Below are positions 1 to 6,546 of a DNA stretch of 14,795 nt, in pieces. The DNA lies in assembly GCF_050943655.1 (NCBI RefSeq), contig NZ_JBMNPQ010000035.1, positions 1 through 14,795 on the forward strand, written 5' to 3'. The first letter of the stretch is position 1; each line of letters begins with the position of its first letter. The notes beneath the pieces were generated by a model that was not told the origin of the DNA, searched no databases, and saw only the letters and a list, made by a program, of their open reading frames with translations. This DNA is from Peptoniphilus_A sp050943655 (GTDB lineage: Bacteria; Bacillota; Clostridia; Tissierellales; Peptoniphilaceae). The position numbers and the translations under genes are program-made.

Positions 1-400
1 AACCGATATATGTTCCAAGCATTACTACTATTGCAAGGATTACAATCTTTGGTCCTGTCTTTTTTAATCCGTCGAGGTTTGCTCCTGTGTAGATACCTGC
101 ATAGGCAAGTATTGGTGTACAAAGTGTTACGAAGTCTACATTTGATGTGTAGTAGCTAACTTTGTCTGCAAAGGGAACTCCAGGTATTGTCGCTATAGTT
201 GCAACTGTTACTATATATGCGACGGCTGGGACATTGCCCGGCATTATGTTTGATATTCCAATTCCTATAATACAAAGTATTCCCAAAATTATTACTCCTG
301 GAATTCCAAGAAGAGGACTAATTCCAGGTCCAATATAATTTGCGATTACTGATATAACTGCAGTTATTGCAAGTACAATTACTTGATCTTTGAACTTCAT
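1..400 (-). CDS. Small hydrophobic membrane protein, probable partner of the DUF3100 protein (C-terminus cut by window edge)
   Basis: An open frame runs on the minus strand from an ATG at 400 to the window edge, giving 133 residues starting MKFKDQVIVL. It is almost wholly hydrophobic, with about five likely membrane segments (roughly residues 7-28, 32-50, 57-75, 90-108 and 117-133). A recognisable stretch is TPILAYAGIYTGANLDGLKK at 95-114. The ATG overlaps the stop of the upstream DUF3100 gene by 4 bp (ATGA), so translation is almost certainly coupled, and GAGGAGG in the end of that gene serves as ribosome binding site. From memory, DUF3100 genes are often next to a membrane protein of about 140-150 residues; if so, little is missing here. 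I infer that the two proteins form one transporter whose substrate is linked to the M20 hydrolase of the same operon. The function is not proven. Confidence 0.8.
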   Translation of the reverse strand, partial: MKFKDQVIVLAITAVISVIANYIGPGISPLLGIPGVIILGILCIIGIGISNIMPGNVPAVAYIVTVATIATIPGVPFADKVSYYTSNVDFVTLCTPILAYAGIYTGANLDGLKKTGPKIVILAIVVMLGTYIG

Positions 401-1230
401 TTGTCTTCCTCCTCTTCTTTATTTTCATCAGATTTAAATTCGTAATTTTGTGGCGGTTCTTGTTTGTATTTTCTCTTGTAGAAAAATCTGTAAAGTTTCT
501 CAGATAGAGGAAGTGCTATAAATACAGACATATACACTCCGTCAAGTCCTGAAAGTAGGTTTGATGCTGCGCCAAAGGCAGTTAATTTGTCCGCCATCTC
601 AGGGAAGAGTTCAACGAGAGATCCAACAGATGCAGTCATCATTGATGCTGATCCAACACCAGATGCCATTGCAAGTGAATATGGATGTAGGGGAGTTGCT
701 GTTGCTAAAAGTGATGCGATTATTCCCATAAATATTGTTCCAAAAACTGTCCCGATAATGTATACACCAAGAACGCCTTCGCCCTCTGGTGTGTCGAGAC
801 CGTACTTTTCTGCTATTAGTGCCACATTAGGTTCACGTCCTATGGAGTGAGCTCCACCTATTACTTCTCTTTTTAGTCCAAGTGCGACTCCCACTGGTAC
901 GCCGATTAAAACTGTGCCGACGTTACCGAATTCTTGTAAAATTAGTGCTGGTGATGATTTTATTATTGTTGAAATTGTAGGGCCAATTGTTGTCCCGTAT
1001 TTTGCCATAAGTAGCAAAAGTGTCACTGTGATAAGTTCGCCTGCGTCGTTCATTTCTTTTTCTTTTGCAATGTTTAAGAACTTTGGAGTTGTGAATATTC
1101 CAATAACTAGTGCAAAGAGCATTGGAAGCAGTACTATTGTTCCGATTCCAACATCAAATGAGTGCTTTCCAATAAGTTCTGCAACAATTACAATTCCCAG
1201 TGCAATTAAATGCAGCTTGATGTTTTTCAT
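397..1230 (-). CDS. DUF3100 family integral membrane protein, putative transporter
   Basis: The product has 277 residues and about seven or eight membrane segments (for example 5-20, 28-47, 63-78, 95-118, 152-176, 185-205, 228-245). It ends in a charged cytoplasmic tail rich in Lys and Glu (251-277). Conserved-looking loops are GGAHSIGREPNVALIAEKYG at 125-144 and HPYSLAMASGVGSASMMTAS at 182-201, which I associate with DUF3100. The start ATG lies 1 bp after the stop of the M20 amidohydrolase gene, with AAAGGAG about 8 bp upstream inside that gene, and its own stop overlaps the next gene by 4 bp. No function is established for the family as far as I know. The constant pairing with an amidohydrolase suggests import of an acylated or amide-linked amino acid, or export of its product; this is inference. 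Confidence 0.82.
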   Translation of the reverse strand: MKNIKLHLIALGIVIVAELIGKHSFDVGIGTIVLLPMLFALVIGIFTTPKFLNIAKEKEMNDAGELITVTLLLLMAKYGTTIGPTISTIIKSSPALILQEFGNVGTVLIGVPVGVALGLKREVIGGAHSIGREPNVALIAEKYGLDTPEGEGVLGVYIIGTVFGTIFMGIIASLLATATPLHPYSLAMASGVGSASMMTASVGSLVELFPEMADKLTAFGAASNLLSGLDGVYMSVFIALPLSEKLYRFFYKRKYKQEPPQNYEFKSDENKEEEEDK

Positions 1231-1231
1231 T

Positions 1232-2419
1232 TTATTCTCCTTTCAAAAATCTTCTAGCAACTTCTACGAATAAAGCGCATCCTTTATACATAAGACTCTC
1301 GTCTATGTCGAATTTAGAGTTGTGGTGTGGATAAATCTTGCCGTCTGGATAAACGCGTGGGTTTTCTAGTGCAAGAAATGTGCCCGGTGCCTCGTTTAGG
1401 AAAAATGAAACGTCCTCACCACCCATTGTCGGAGTCTTTAACTCTACCATGGAGTCTTCTCCGAATAAGTCTATTGCTGTATTTTTTACAAATTCTGTAA
1501 AGTCAGGATCATTTACAACTGTTGGATAAAATCTTTCATAAATTAGCTCTGCCTCTGCACCATAAGCCTTGGCGATGTATTTTGAAATTTCGCCCATTCT
1601 CTTTTCAACGAAGTCTCTTGTGTCCTCGTTTAGAGTTCTAACAGTGCCCTCTTCCCACACAATGTCAGGGATGATGTTTTGTGTAGTTCCGCCGTGAATT
1701 TGGCAAACTGATATGAGGGCGGGAGTAGTTGGGTCGATTTCTCGTGAGATTATTTTTTGAAGTCCCAAGTTGATTTCTGAAATTATAATTATTGGGTCTA
1801 TGGCCTGTTGTGGCCTTGCACCGTGACCGCCCTTTCCTTTTACAATTATTTTAAATCTATCCATTGATGCCATCATTGCGCCCTTTTTGTAACCAAAAGA
1901 GCCCTTATTTACTCCGTCAAAAAGAGTCCCTGCGTGCATTCCAATTACTGCATCGACTTTTGGATTATCCATTGCTCCTTCGTCTACCATTGGCTTTGCG
2001 CCACCTGGGATTTCTTCACCAGGTTGGAAAAATATTTTGACCTTGCCGGGAAGTTCGTCTTCCATTTCCTTTAAAATTTTGGCAGCACCAAGTGCCATTG
2101 CAGCGTGGGAGTCGTGTCCGCATGCGTGCATCACACCTTTGTGAGTGGACATAAATTCATCTCCTGTCTCCTCTTCAATTGGAAGGGCGTCCATGTCTGC
2201 ACGTATGGCAATGCACCTTGCGCCGTCTTTTCCAATTTCTGCCACAATTGCGTTTCCATTTACAAGGAGCTTGTACTTGATATTATATTTATCAAGCTCA
2301 CTTGTGATGTATTTTACTGTCTTTGGAAGATTAAGTTCAAGCTCGGGTATCTTGTGAAGCTCCCTTCTATCTCTTATGATTTCATCTTCCATCTTCTTGG
2401 CTAAATCTATACTTCTCAT
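1232..2419 (-). CDS. M20D-family amidohydrolase / N-acyl-amino-acid hydrolase
   Basis: This is a 395-residue, full-length M20 subfamily D metal-dependent amidohydrolase, the group that includes hippurate hydrolases, N-acetyl-amino-acid deacetylases and IAA-amino acid hydrolases. The dinuclear metal site is visible: Cys100 and His102 in HACGHDSH, Glu135/Glu136 in FQPGEE, His162 in GMHAG, and His366 in PHHNSKFD. The dimerisation/lid domain starts near residue 185 and contains GKGGHGARP at 195-203. There is no signal peptide, so the enzyme is cytoplasmic. It should cut an amide bond between an acyl group and an amino acid; the substrate cannot be read from sequence. The ATG at 2419 follows AGGAGG at a 6-nt spacing. 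It is the first gene of a three-gene operon with DUF3100 and a small membrane protein, which suggests the transporter brings in its substrate. Confidence 0.92.
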   Translation of the reverse strand: MRSIDLAKKMEDEIIRDRRELHKIPELELNLPKTVKYITSELDKYNIKYKLLVNGNAIVAEIGKDGARCIAIRADMDALPIEEETGDEFMSTHKGVMHACGHDSHAAMALGAAKILKEMEDELPGKVKIFFQPGEEIPGGAKPMVDEGAMDNPKVDAVIGMHAGTLFDGVNKGSFGYKKGAMMASMDRFKIIVKGKGGHGARPQQAIDPIIIISEINLGLQKIISREIDPTTPALISVCQIHGGTTQNIIPDIVWEEGTVRTLNEDTRDFVEKRMGEISKYIAKAYGAEAELIYERFYPTVVNDPDFTEFVKNTAIDLFGEDSMVELKTPTMGGEDVSFFLNEAPGTFLALENPRVYPDGKIYPHHNSKFDIDESLMYKGCALFVEVARRFLKGE

Positions 2420-2483
2420 GAAATGCCTCCTAACGTCAATATAGTTTAACTCTTTTTCGCTTTAATATGTTTTTTTAACTATT

Positions 2484-2512
2484 ATTGTATTACTTCCCAC
2501 GAAAAATTACAA
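2484..2512 (-). promoter_or_regulatory. SigA-type promoter of the amidohydrolase-DUF3100 operon
   Basis: Read on the minus strand, TTGTAA (2512-2507) is followed by a 17-bp spacer and TACAAT (2489-2484). The -10 matches consensus at five of six positions and the -35 at four of six. Transcription would start near 2476, giving a leader of about 56 nt before the ATG at 2419. I saw no hairpin or riboswitch in that leader. Confidence 0.65.
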
Positions 2513-2535
2513 CAGCTTAATTTATTTAAATATGT

Positions 2536-2561
2536 AAAAAGCTGACCCCAAGGCCAGCTTT
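2536..2561 (-). terminator. Intrinsic terminator after the SLH phosphoesterase gene
   Basis: On the minus strand AAAGCTG (2561-2555) pairs with CAGCTTT (2544-2538), extended by CC/GG beyond one mismatch and closed by a small loop. A T-run (2540-2536) follows. It begins 6 bp after the stop codon of the phosphoesterase gene and separates it from the M20 operon promoter. Confidence 0.8.
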
Positions 2562-2566
2562 CATTT

Positions 2567-5125
2567 TTATTTTTCTAAAATATTTTCGATTACCTGAGCA
2601 ACTTCTGCTCTTTTAATATTATCTGTTGGATAAAATTTGTCGTCTCGTCCTTTAAATATTCCGCGCTCGACTGCTTTTTTGACGTCGCTCTTTGCCCAGT
2701 CTGAGATATCAGATGCGTCACTAAATTCGATATTTTCTTTGATTTCATAATTTTTATTTAAATTTTCTACATATCTATTTAAGATTGTCGCCATCTCTTC
2801 GCGAGTAATTGACCTATCGCCCTTAAAGGTGTTGTCCTCGTAGCCCTTAATAATATTATTTTCGATTGCCCAGTTTACATAACCGCTATCAGTTGAGTTA
2901 ATGTCAAGGTCGTCTAGAGTTTTCTTTTTATAATTATTTGGATCTACATTCTCCATCTTGGCAAGTGCCTTTACGACAGTAATTCTTGTGGACTTCATCT
3001 CTGGATAAAACTTATCGCCTATTAAATCCATATAGCCCTTGTCCACAACTTTTCTTATAATATCTTCTGCCCAGTGACCTTCGATGTCAGAAATTTTAAT
3101 TTCATTCTTTTGTTCATCAGTCTTTTTGGTTTCAATAAATAAAGAGTTTCCTCTGTCCTTTCTTGAGTGGTGTCTTGTTGAATTGTCGCTGTGGTCTTTT
3201 TCATTATCATTTGAGTTATTTGTATCTGAGTCGTCATTATCAAATTTCTTTAAATCCTTAAATCTTTCGTCAAAATTAAAATCAAACACATCGTCGTTTC
3301 CATCGCCGTTCATGAAGTTTACATCGAAAAATCCCTTGGCATCACTTGGAAGTGAAGCTGCATAAGGTGAGTAAGTTGAAAGATAAATTTTATTGGCATC
3401 TTCTGAAAACTCTGCAAATTTAAAGAAGGCATTTCCTCCGTTGTAACCAAATTGGTAGTCGGAAAGAACCATTATTACATCATCTCCCGCGTCGTTTTTC
3501 TCAACTCTGTGGCCTGCGCCGTGGAAGTGACCAGACACTGTCATAAATACTTGGTCGTACTTTTTAATAAGAGCCCAAATATTTTCTCCAACATCAGAAA
3601 TAACTACGCTATTTGGCTCAGTCGGTGAGCAGTCGACAATATTGTGCGATGTGACAATTGTAGGATTTTCTCTATTCTCCTTTAGCACATTTTCTGCCCA
3701 GTCGTAGTCATTTGAGTCGATTGAAAGGTCAAACCAGCTAAGAGATAAGATTAAATATTCATATGAACCGGCCTTGACCTTCATGTAAGATGACCTGCCG
3801 CTTGGCGAATAAACTACATTTTTATTTAAACTTGCAAACTCAGAATCAGAACCGAATGTATCTTTATAATAAAAATCGCCAATAGATTTATTTGGATCTT
3901 CATTGTGATAGTAATAATCGTGGTTTCCCGGCATCATCAAAGTATCGACCCCTGCCTTTGGAAGCTTGGAGAAGATATCATAAGCATCATCAAACTGCTT
4001 TTTGTCGTCATAATTTTCAACAACATCGCCAAGGTGCATGACTCCCTTTACATTAAGTCTGTCCTTATCTTTAATGAACTCGTCGATACCAGTATTCATA
4101 ACATCAGTCTTAAACTTCACAGTATTTTGAGTATCTGGCATGAACACAAAATTGTAGTTATTTTCGTCTCTTAAATTGTATTCATCATTTCGTCCAAAAT
4201 CACCAGCAAGTTTTTCTGGATTTGGCTCAATCCATTCGTCTCTATCAAGAGGTTTATTTGCAATTCTAATTCTCTCAATATTTCCCTTCAAGAACTTGTC
4301 GAGAATCTGTTCACCTTCTTTCCAATAACTAGAACCAACTCTAAACCTTCCGTCTTTAGGATCAGCAAACATTCCAACCATGTCCTTTGATTTATAATCC
4401 CTAAAGGACTCAGCTCCGTTTACATAAGTTCTGATTCCATCATTATCAGAAACTATAGCAAGGTGGTACCACTGTCCTCCCTTATCCATAGTGATTGCCC
4501 ATGCTGCACTTTGCATCTTGTGGCTGTCGTTGGCATTGGCTGTTAAAAATTGAAACTCCTTGCAGTTTGAAACAGCAAGAGACATAGAACCAAGCTCTGG
4601 CTCGTCCATAGTTTCAACATCTTTTGGATTATCAACTTGTCTTGCCAAGACTCCCATCCACTTGTCACTTTCTGTCCAGTTCTTTGGAAGATAGTAGAGA
4701 ACCTCGATTGTGTAGCCATTTTTAAAATTTTCTTTATTAATTGGCGCATTATTAACTGTAACAAAATCTGCTCCGTGCATCTCTTTACCACTTCCCTCTC
4801 CGTCGAACTCAATGCTTCCCTTTCCATCTACACTTTCACTTGAAAACTTTAAGTACTTGTCCCAATCTTCTGCACTTTTATCATCAGTGGGAACACCCGC
4901 CGAATATAAATTCATCCTGAGGTCGTTGCCGTTATTGGACTTATCCTTAATGACTAAGTTGCCATTTGAAATACTCCCAGTAGAATCTTCTTCGTTAAAA
5001 TTCCAATCAGCAACAATTCCAGAATTATCCTGTGCAAAAACAGAAAAAGGAATAATTGAAGATAACAAAGAAATAACAATTGCGAAAATTACAAAATTTT
5101 TAAAAAAGTTTTTATTTAGAATCAT
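2567..5125 (-). CDS. Secreted, SLH-anchored LamG-metallophosphoesterase
   Basis: The product has 852 residues. Residues 1-31 are a signal peptide with a likely cut at VFA-QD. About 35-300 form a concanavalin/LamG-like beta-sandwich (IVADWNFNE start; GQWYHLAIVSDNDGIRTYVNG near 217-237). About 323-600 form a calcineurin-like phosphoesterase with the metal ligands in order: PDTQN (Asp331), LGD (Asp367), GNHDYY (Asn401, His402), SHN (His494) and GHFHGAGH (His533, His535). Residues 630-675 are an Asp/Asn/Ser/His-rich linker. Three SLH domains close the protein (about 678-724, 738-787, 800-852); the second and third have the usual TRxE/KRAE-type motif, while the first has TRIT. It should sit on the cell surface bound to pyruvylated wall polymer and hydrolyse an extracellular phosphate or phosphodiester, perhaps a nucleotide or sugar phosphate, with LamG binding glycan. 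The substrate is unknown. The ATG follows AAAGGGGG. It is monocistronic, with a terminator behind it. Confidence 0.9.
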   Translation of the reverse strand: MILNKNFFKNFVIFAIVISLLSSIIPFSVFAQDNSGIVADWNFNEEDSTGSISNGNLVIKDKSNNGNDLRMNLYSAGVPTDDKSAEDWDKYLKFSSESVDGKGSIEFDGEGSGKEMHGADFVTVNNAPINKENFKNGYTIEVLYYLPKNWTESDKWMGVLARQVDNPKDVETMDEPELGSMSLAVSNCKEFQFLTANANDSHKMQSAAWAITMDKGGQWYHLAIVSDNDGIRTYVNGAESFRDYKSKDMVGMFADPKDGRFRVGSSYWKEGEQILDKFLKGNIERIRIANKPLDRDEWIEPNPEKLAGDFGRNDEYNLRDENNYNFVFMPDTQNTVKFKTDVMNTGIDEFIKDKDRLNVKGVMHLGDVVENYDDKKQFDDAYDIFSKLPKAGVDTLMMPGNHDYYYHNEDPNKSIGDFYYKDTFGSDSEFASLNKNVVYSPSGRSSYMKVKAGSYEYLILSLSWFDLSIDSNDYDWAENVLKENRENPTIVTSHNIVDCSPTEPNSVVISDVGENIWALIKKYDQVFMTVSGHFHGAGHRVEKNDAGDDVIMVLSDYQFGYNGGNAFFKFAEFSEDANKIYLSTYSPYAASLPSDAKGFFDVNFMNGDGNDDVFDFNFDERFKDLKKFDNDDSDTNNSNDNEKDHSDNSTRHHSRKDRGNSLFIETKKTDEQKNEIKISDIEGHWAEDIIRKVVDKGYMDLIGDKFYPEMKSTRITVVKALAKMENVDPNNYKKKTLDDLDINSTDSGYVNWAIENNIIKGYEDNTFKGDRSITREEMATILNRYVENLNKNYEIKENIEFSDASDISDWAKSDVKKAVERGIFKGRDDKFYPTDNIKRAEVAQVIENILEK

Positions 5126-5191
5126 ATTTTCCCCCTTTAAATAGAATTTATCATTAAAATATCTAGTTAGTTTTAGAAGAAGGTAAAAATG

Positions 5192-5219
5192 ATGTTAAAA
5201 ATTGGATTACTTCTTACAA
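5192..5219 (-). promoter_or_regulatory. Weak promoter candidate for the SLH phosphoesterase gene
   Basis: On the minus strand TTGTAA (5219-5214), a 16-bp spacer and TAACAT (5197-5192) are the best pair I found upstream of the gene. Each box matches consensus at four of six positions. The leader would be about 60 nt. Other AT-rich choices nearer the gene cannot be excluded. Confidence 0.3.
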
Positions 5220-5340
5220 TAATTAATTAGGGTGAAGATGTGGATTTGGGGAATTTAGGAGAAGAGCCTTGTCGTCTTATGTCTTTACTAGAAACCTTAC
5301 GGAGAACCTAAAAAAGAAAAAATAAAAAATTAAACAGACG
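5220..5340. other. Non-coding spacer with a faint repeat remnant
   Basis: No gene is seen. The stretch CCTTGTCGTCTTA (about 5266-5278) and CCTTACGGAGAA (about 5295-5306) resemble inner parts of the palindromic repeat family, for example CACCTTACGGAGAA within the copy at 5965-6150. This may therefore be a decayed copy without its ends. Confidence 0.4.
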
Positions 5341-5411
5341 AAAAAAGGTATGATGCGAGACACGCTCGAGGCCGCTCGGCCAAGTAACGTTCCCCTGACA
5401 TATCCTTTTTT
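5341..5411. other. 71-bp branched inverted repeat; candidate structured RNA or two-way terminator
   Basis: An A-run plus GGTATG (5341-5352) pairs with CATATCC plus a T-run (5399-5411), leaving one bulged base. Inside lie two further hairpins: CGAG/CTCG around ACACG, and GGCC/GGCC around GCTC. The interior is much richer in GC than its surroundings. The A- and T-runs at both edges mean it could terminate transcription in either direction. I do not recognise it as a known riboswitch or small RNA, and no gene directly follows it. Confidence 0.5.
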
Positions 5412-5440
5412 CTATTAATAAAGAATTAAAAAAGCTTCAG

Positions 5441-5480
5441 GCACAGTAGCAACACAATTCAGTTACAGTGTATCCACCCC
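5441..5480 (+). repeat. 40-bp leader of the palindromic repeat family
   Basis: GCACAGT at 5441-5447 begins a 40-bp stretch ending TATCCACCCC directly before the GTCATCCCGAGC end at 5481. Equivalent leaders precede the repeat ends at 5965, 9529, 9886, 10265 and 14671, with the box 39-41 bp from the end each time. Confidence 0.65.
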
Positions 5481-5560
5481 GTCATCCCGAGCTTGTCGAG
5501 GGATCTGCAAAGTACTCGAGCGAGAATTAATCGTCTTAATGAGACAACCTTAAGGTTAAA
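5481..5560 (+). repeat. Left half of a palindromic repeat element
   Basis: The sequence starts GTCATCCCGAGC, continues through CGAGGGATCTGCAAAG and GAGCGAGAATTAATCG, then loses similarity near 5560. No matching right half follows directly. Its inner variant TCGTCTTAAT is mirrored in the right half at about 6055-6150 rather than in the left half at 5965, which suggests that the two were once one element. Confidence 0.7.
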
Positions 5561-5603
5561 TCGTAAATAACTTAATTTCAAAACTGCGTTTTGCATTCCC
5601 TTT

Positions 5604-5667
5604 TGCGAGGAAGGGAAGGGGGCTTCCGCTAATCCGCTGCGATTGTCCCCTTCCCTCTCCTCGCGCA
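5604..5667. repeat. GC-rich imperfect palindrome
   Basis: TGCGAGGAAGGGAAGGGG (from 5604) is complementary to CCCCTTCCCTCTCCTCGCGCA (5647-5667) with a few mismatches. The loop of about 25 nt contains a small AATC/GATT hairpin. The GC content is far above the flanks. It has no T-run and differs from the main repeat family. No credible gene covers it. Confidence 0.6.
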
Positions 5668-5730
5668 CCAACCTAACCCCCAACGCCCACTTCGGAGAAT
5701 GTGTTGAACTTATCTGGCTATTTAGTACTC

Positions 5731-5862
5731 CGCAAAAAGCCTAAATTTCATAACTCGCGAGTTGTAACTTTTGTTAAGTTTTTTCTCTATAGCTTTTTTC
5801 TTTAACTCAAGGTGGTAATTGTAGTTCGCTCAAACAAATGAAATTTTTAACGGCTTTTTGCG
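5731..5862. repeat. 132-bp long inverted repeat
   Basis: CGCAAAAAGCC (5731-5741) is exactly mirrored by GGCTTTTTGCG (5852-5862). Further in, AATTTCAT/ATGAAATT and GCGA/TCGC continue the symmetry with gaps, and the middle is T-rich. It looks like a small palindromic insertion or remnant, distinct from the main family, and codes for nothing. Confidence 0.6.
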
Positions 5863-5925
5863 AAACTCGTCTACCTCATAATTCCTCACCGCGTTGAAAT
5901 TTGAGTTAGAATTAATGAACTAATA

Positions 5926-5964
5926 GCACAGTGATAACTTATTCATATGACGACGTAACTACTC
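5926..5964 (+). repeat. Leader of the repeat copy at 5965
   Basis: GCACAGT lies at 5926-5932, 39 bp before the GTCATCCCGAGC end, followed by ATAACTTATTCA as in the leaders at 9846 and 14630. The last part is the least conserved of the set. Confidence 0.55.
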
Positions 5965-6150
5965 GTCATCCCGAGCTTGTCGAGGGATCTGCAACTTGTG
6001 GAGAAACAGCCTATGCGTTTTAACAAGAACACCTTACGGAGAAAATACTCAAAAACACTTATTTATTAAGACGACCGCACATCGCTCCCTTTATCCTACA
6101 GATCCTTCGACTCCACTTCAGGCTTCGCCTTCCGTTTCGCTCAGGATGAC
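5965..6150 (+). repeat. Full palindromic repeat element, 186 bp (tip type CTCCACTTCAGGC)
   Basis: Left end GTCATCCCGAGC and right end GCTCAGGATGAC are inverted repeats, followed inward by GAGGGATCTGCA and TACAGATCCTTC. The right tip carries CTCCACTTCAGGCTTCGCC, shared with the copy at 9617-9804. The left half continues with ACTTGTGGAGAAACAGCC, which is the sequence of the half elements at 9529 and 9886 rather than that of other full copies. The element therefore looks like a hybrid. It ends 34 bp before the promoter of the sulfur operon. Confidence 0.8.
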
Positions 6151-6183
6151 TTCCGAAGGGTCTTATTTTTACTCATCTTCCGA

Positions 6184-6212
6184 TTGACAATATTCACAAC
6201 TTATTTTACAAT
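6184..6212 (+). promoter_or_regulatory. Near-consensus SigA promoter of the arsR-reductase operon
   Basis: TTGACA (6184-6189) is a perfect -35 box. A 17-bp spacer and TACAAT (6207-6212, five of six) follow. The start point should fall near 6219, giving a leader of about 31 nt. The -10 overlaps the operator palindrome, so strong transcription that is turned off by a bound repressor is expected. Confidence 0.85.
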
Positions 6213-6230
6213 ATTAGCATATTCTAATAT
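6211..6230 (+). promoter_or_regulatory. Palindromic operator, likely site of the ArsR-family repressor
   Basis: ATATTAG (6211-6217) and CTAATAT (6224-6230) form a perfect 7-bp inverted repeat around 6 bp. It covers the end of the -10 box and the start point. Size and layout match those known for ArsR/SmtB dimers. Self-repression by the gene directly downstream is inferred. Confidence 0.75.
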
Positions 6231-6236
6231 ACTAAT

Positions 6237-6244
6237 AAAAGGTG
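6237..6244 (+). promoter_or_regulatory. Ribosome binding site that fixes a TTG start
   Basis: AAAAGGTG lies 5 nt before TTG at 6250. A longer frame could open at the TTG at 6184, but that codon is part of the -35 box and would lie upstream of the transcription start. The TTG at 6250 is therefore preferred. Confidence 0.7.
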
Positions 6245-6249
6245 ATTTT

Positions 6250-6546
6250 TTGAAATTTAATGAGGAACACAAGGAAGAGATATACAAGAGGGCGGAGATT
6301 TTAAAGGCGCTTTCAAACCCAGTGCGTCTCTGTCTTCTTATAAAGTTAATCCAAGACGGTCCGGCTAGTGTGAATGAGATCACATCATGTATGGACGTCT
6401 CACAATCTGCAATTTCTCAGCACCTTAGCAAGCTGAGGGACATGAATATTGTAAAGAGCACAAAGGTAGAGAACAGAATTTTTTATTCCTGCGAGAGGGA
6501 AGATGTTAAAAGGATTATAAGTTGTTTGATGGAGGATATTAAATGA
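6250..6546 (+). CDS. ArsR/SmtB-family repressor, candidate persulfide/thiol sensor
   Basis: From the TTG start the product has 98 residues. It is a single winged helix-turn-helix domain: ALSNPVRLCLL (20-30) opens the fold, VSQSAISQHLSKLRDMNIV (50-68) is the recognition region, and RIFYSC (76-81) closes the wing. Four cysteines occur, at 28, 47, 81 and 92. Cys28 (early helix) and Cys92 (last helix) are 64 residues apart. From memory, the sulfide-responsive repressors SqrR and BigR use a cysteine pair 66 apart in comparable helices, so a disulfide or tetrasulfide switch is plausible but unproven. Cys47 lies where metal sensors carry part of the ELCVCD motif; the full metal motif is missing. The stop overlaps the ATG of the reductase gene by 4 bp. 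The likely role is derepression of the operon by reactive sulfur or thiol stress. Confidence 0.88.
   Translation: MKFNEEHKEEIYKRAEILKALSNPVRLCLLIKLIQDGPASVNEITSCMDVSQSAISQHLSKLRDMNIVKSTKVENRIFYSCEREDVKRIISCLMEDIK

Noticed and set aside
5341..5411. Known riboswitch or tRNA
   Set aside because: I could not match the conserved core of any riboswitch class I know, there is no T-loop or CCA-type acceptor, and no downstream gene on either strand is in position to be controlled.
5459..5683. Minus-strand frame of 74 codons
   Set aside because: It spans half a repeat element and the GC-rich palindrome; its composition follows those structures and not a protein.
5996..6187. Plus-strand frame of 63 codons just before the ArsR gene
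   Set aside because: It is translated repeat DNA running into the promoter -35 box.
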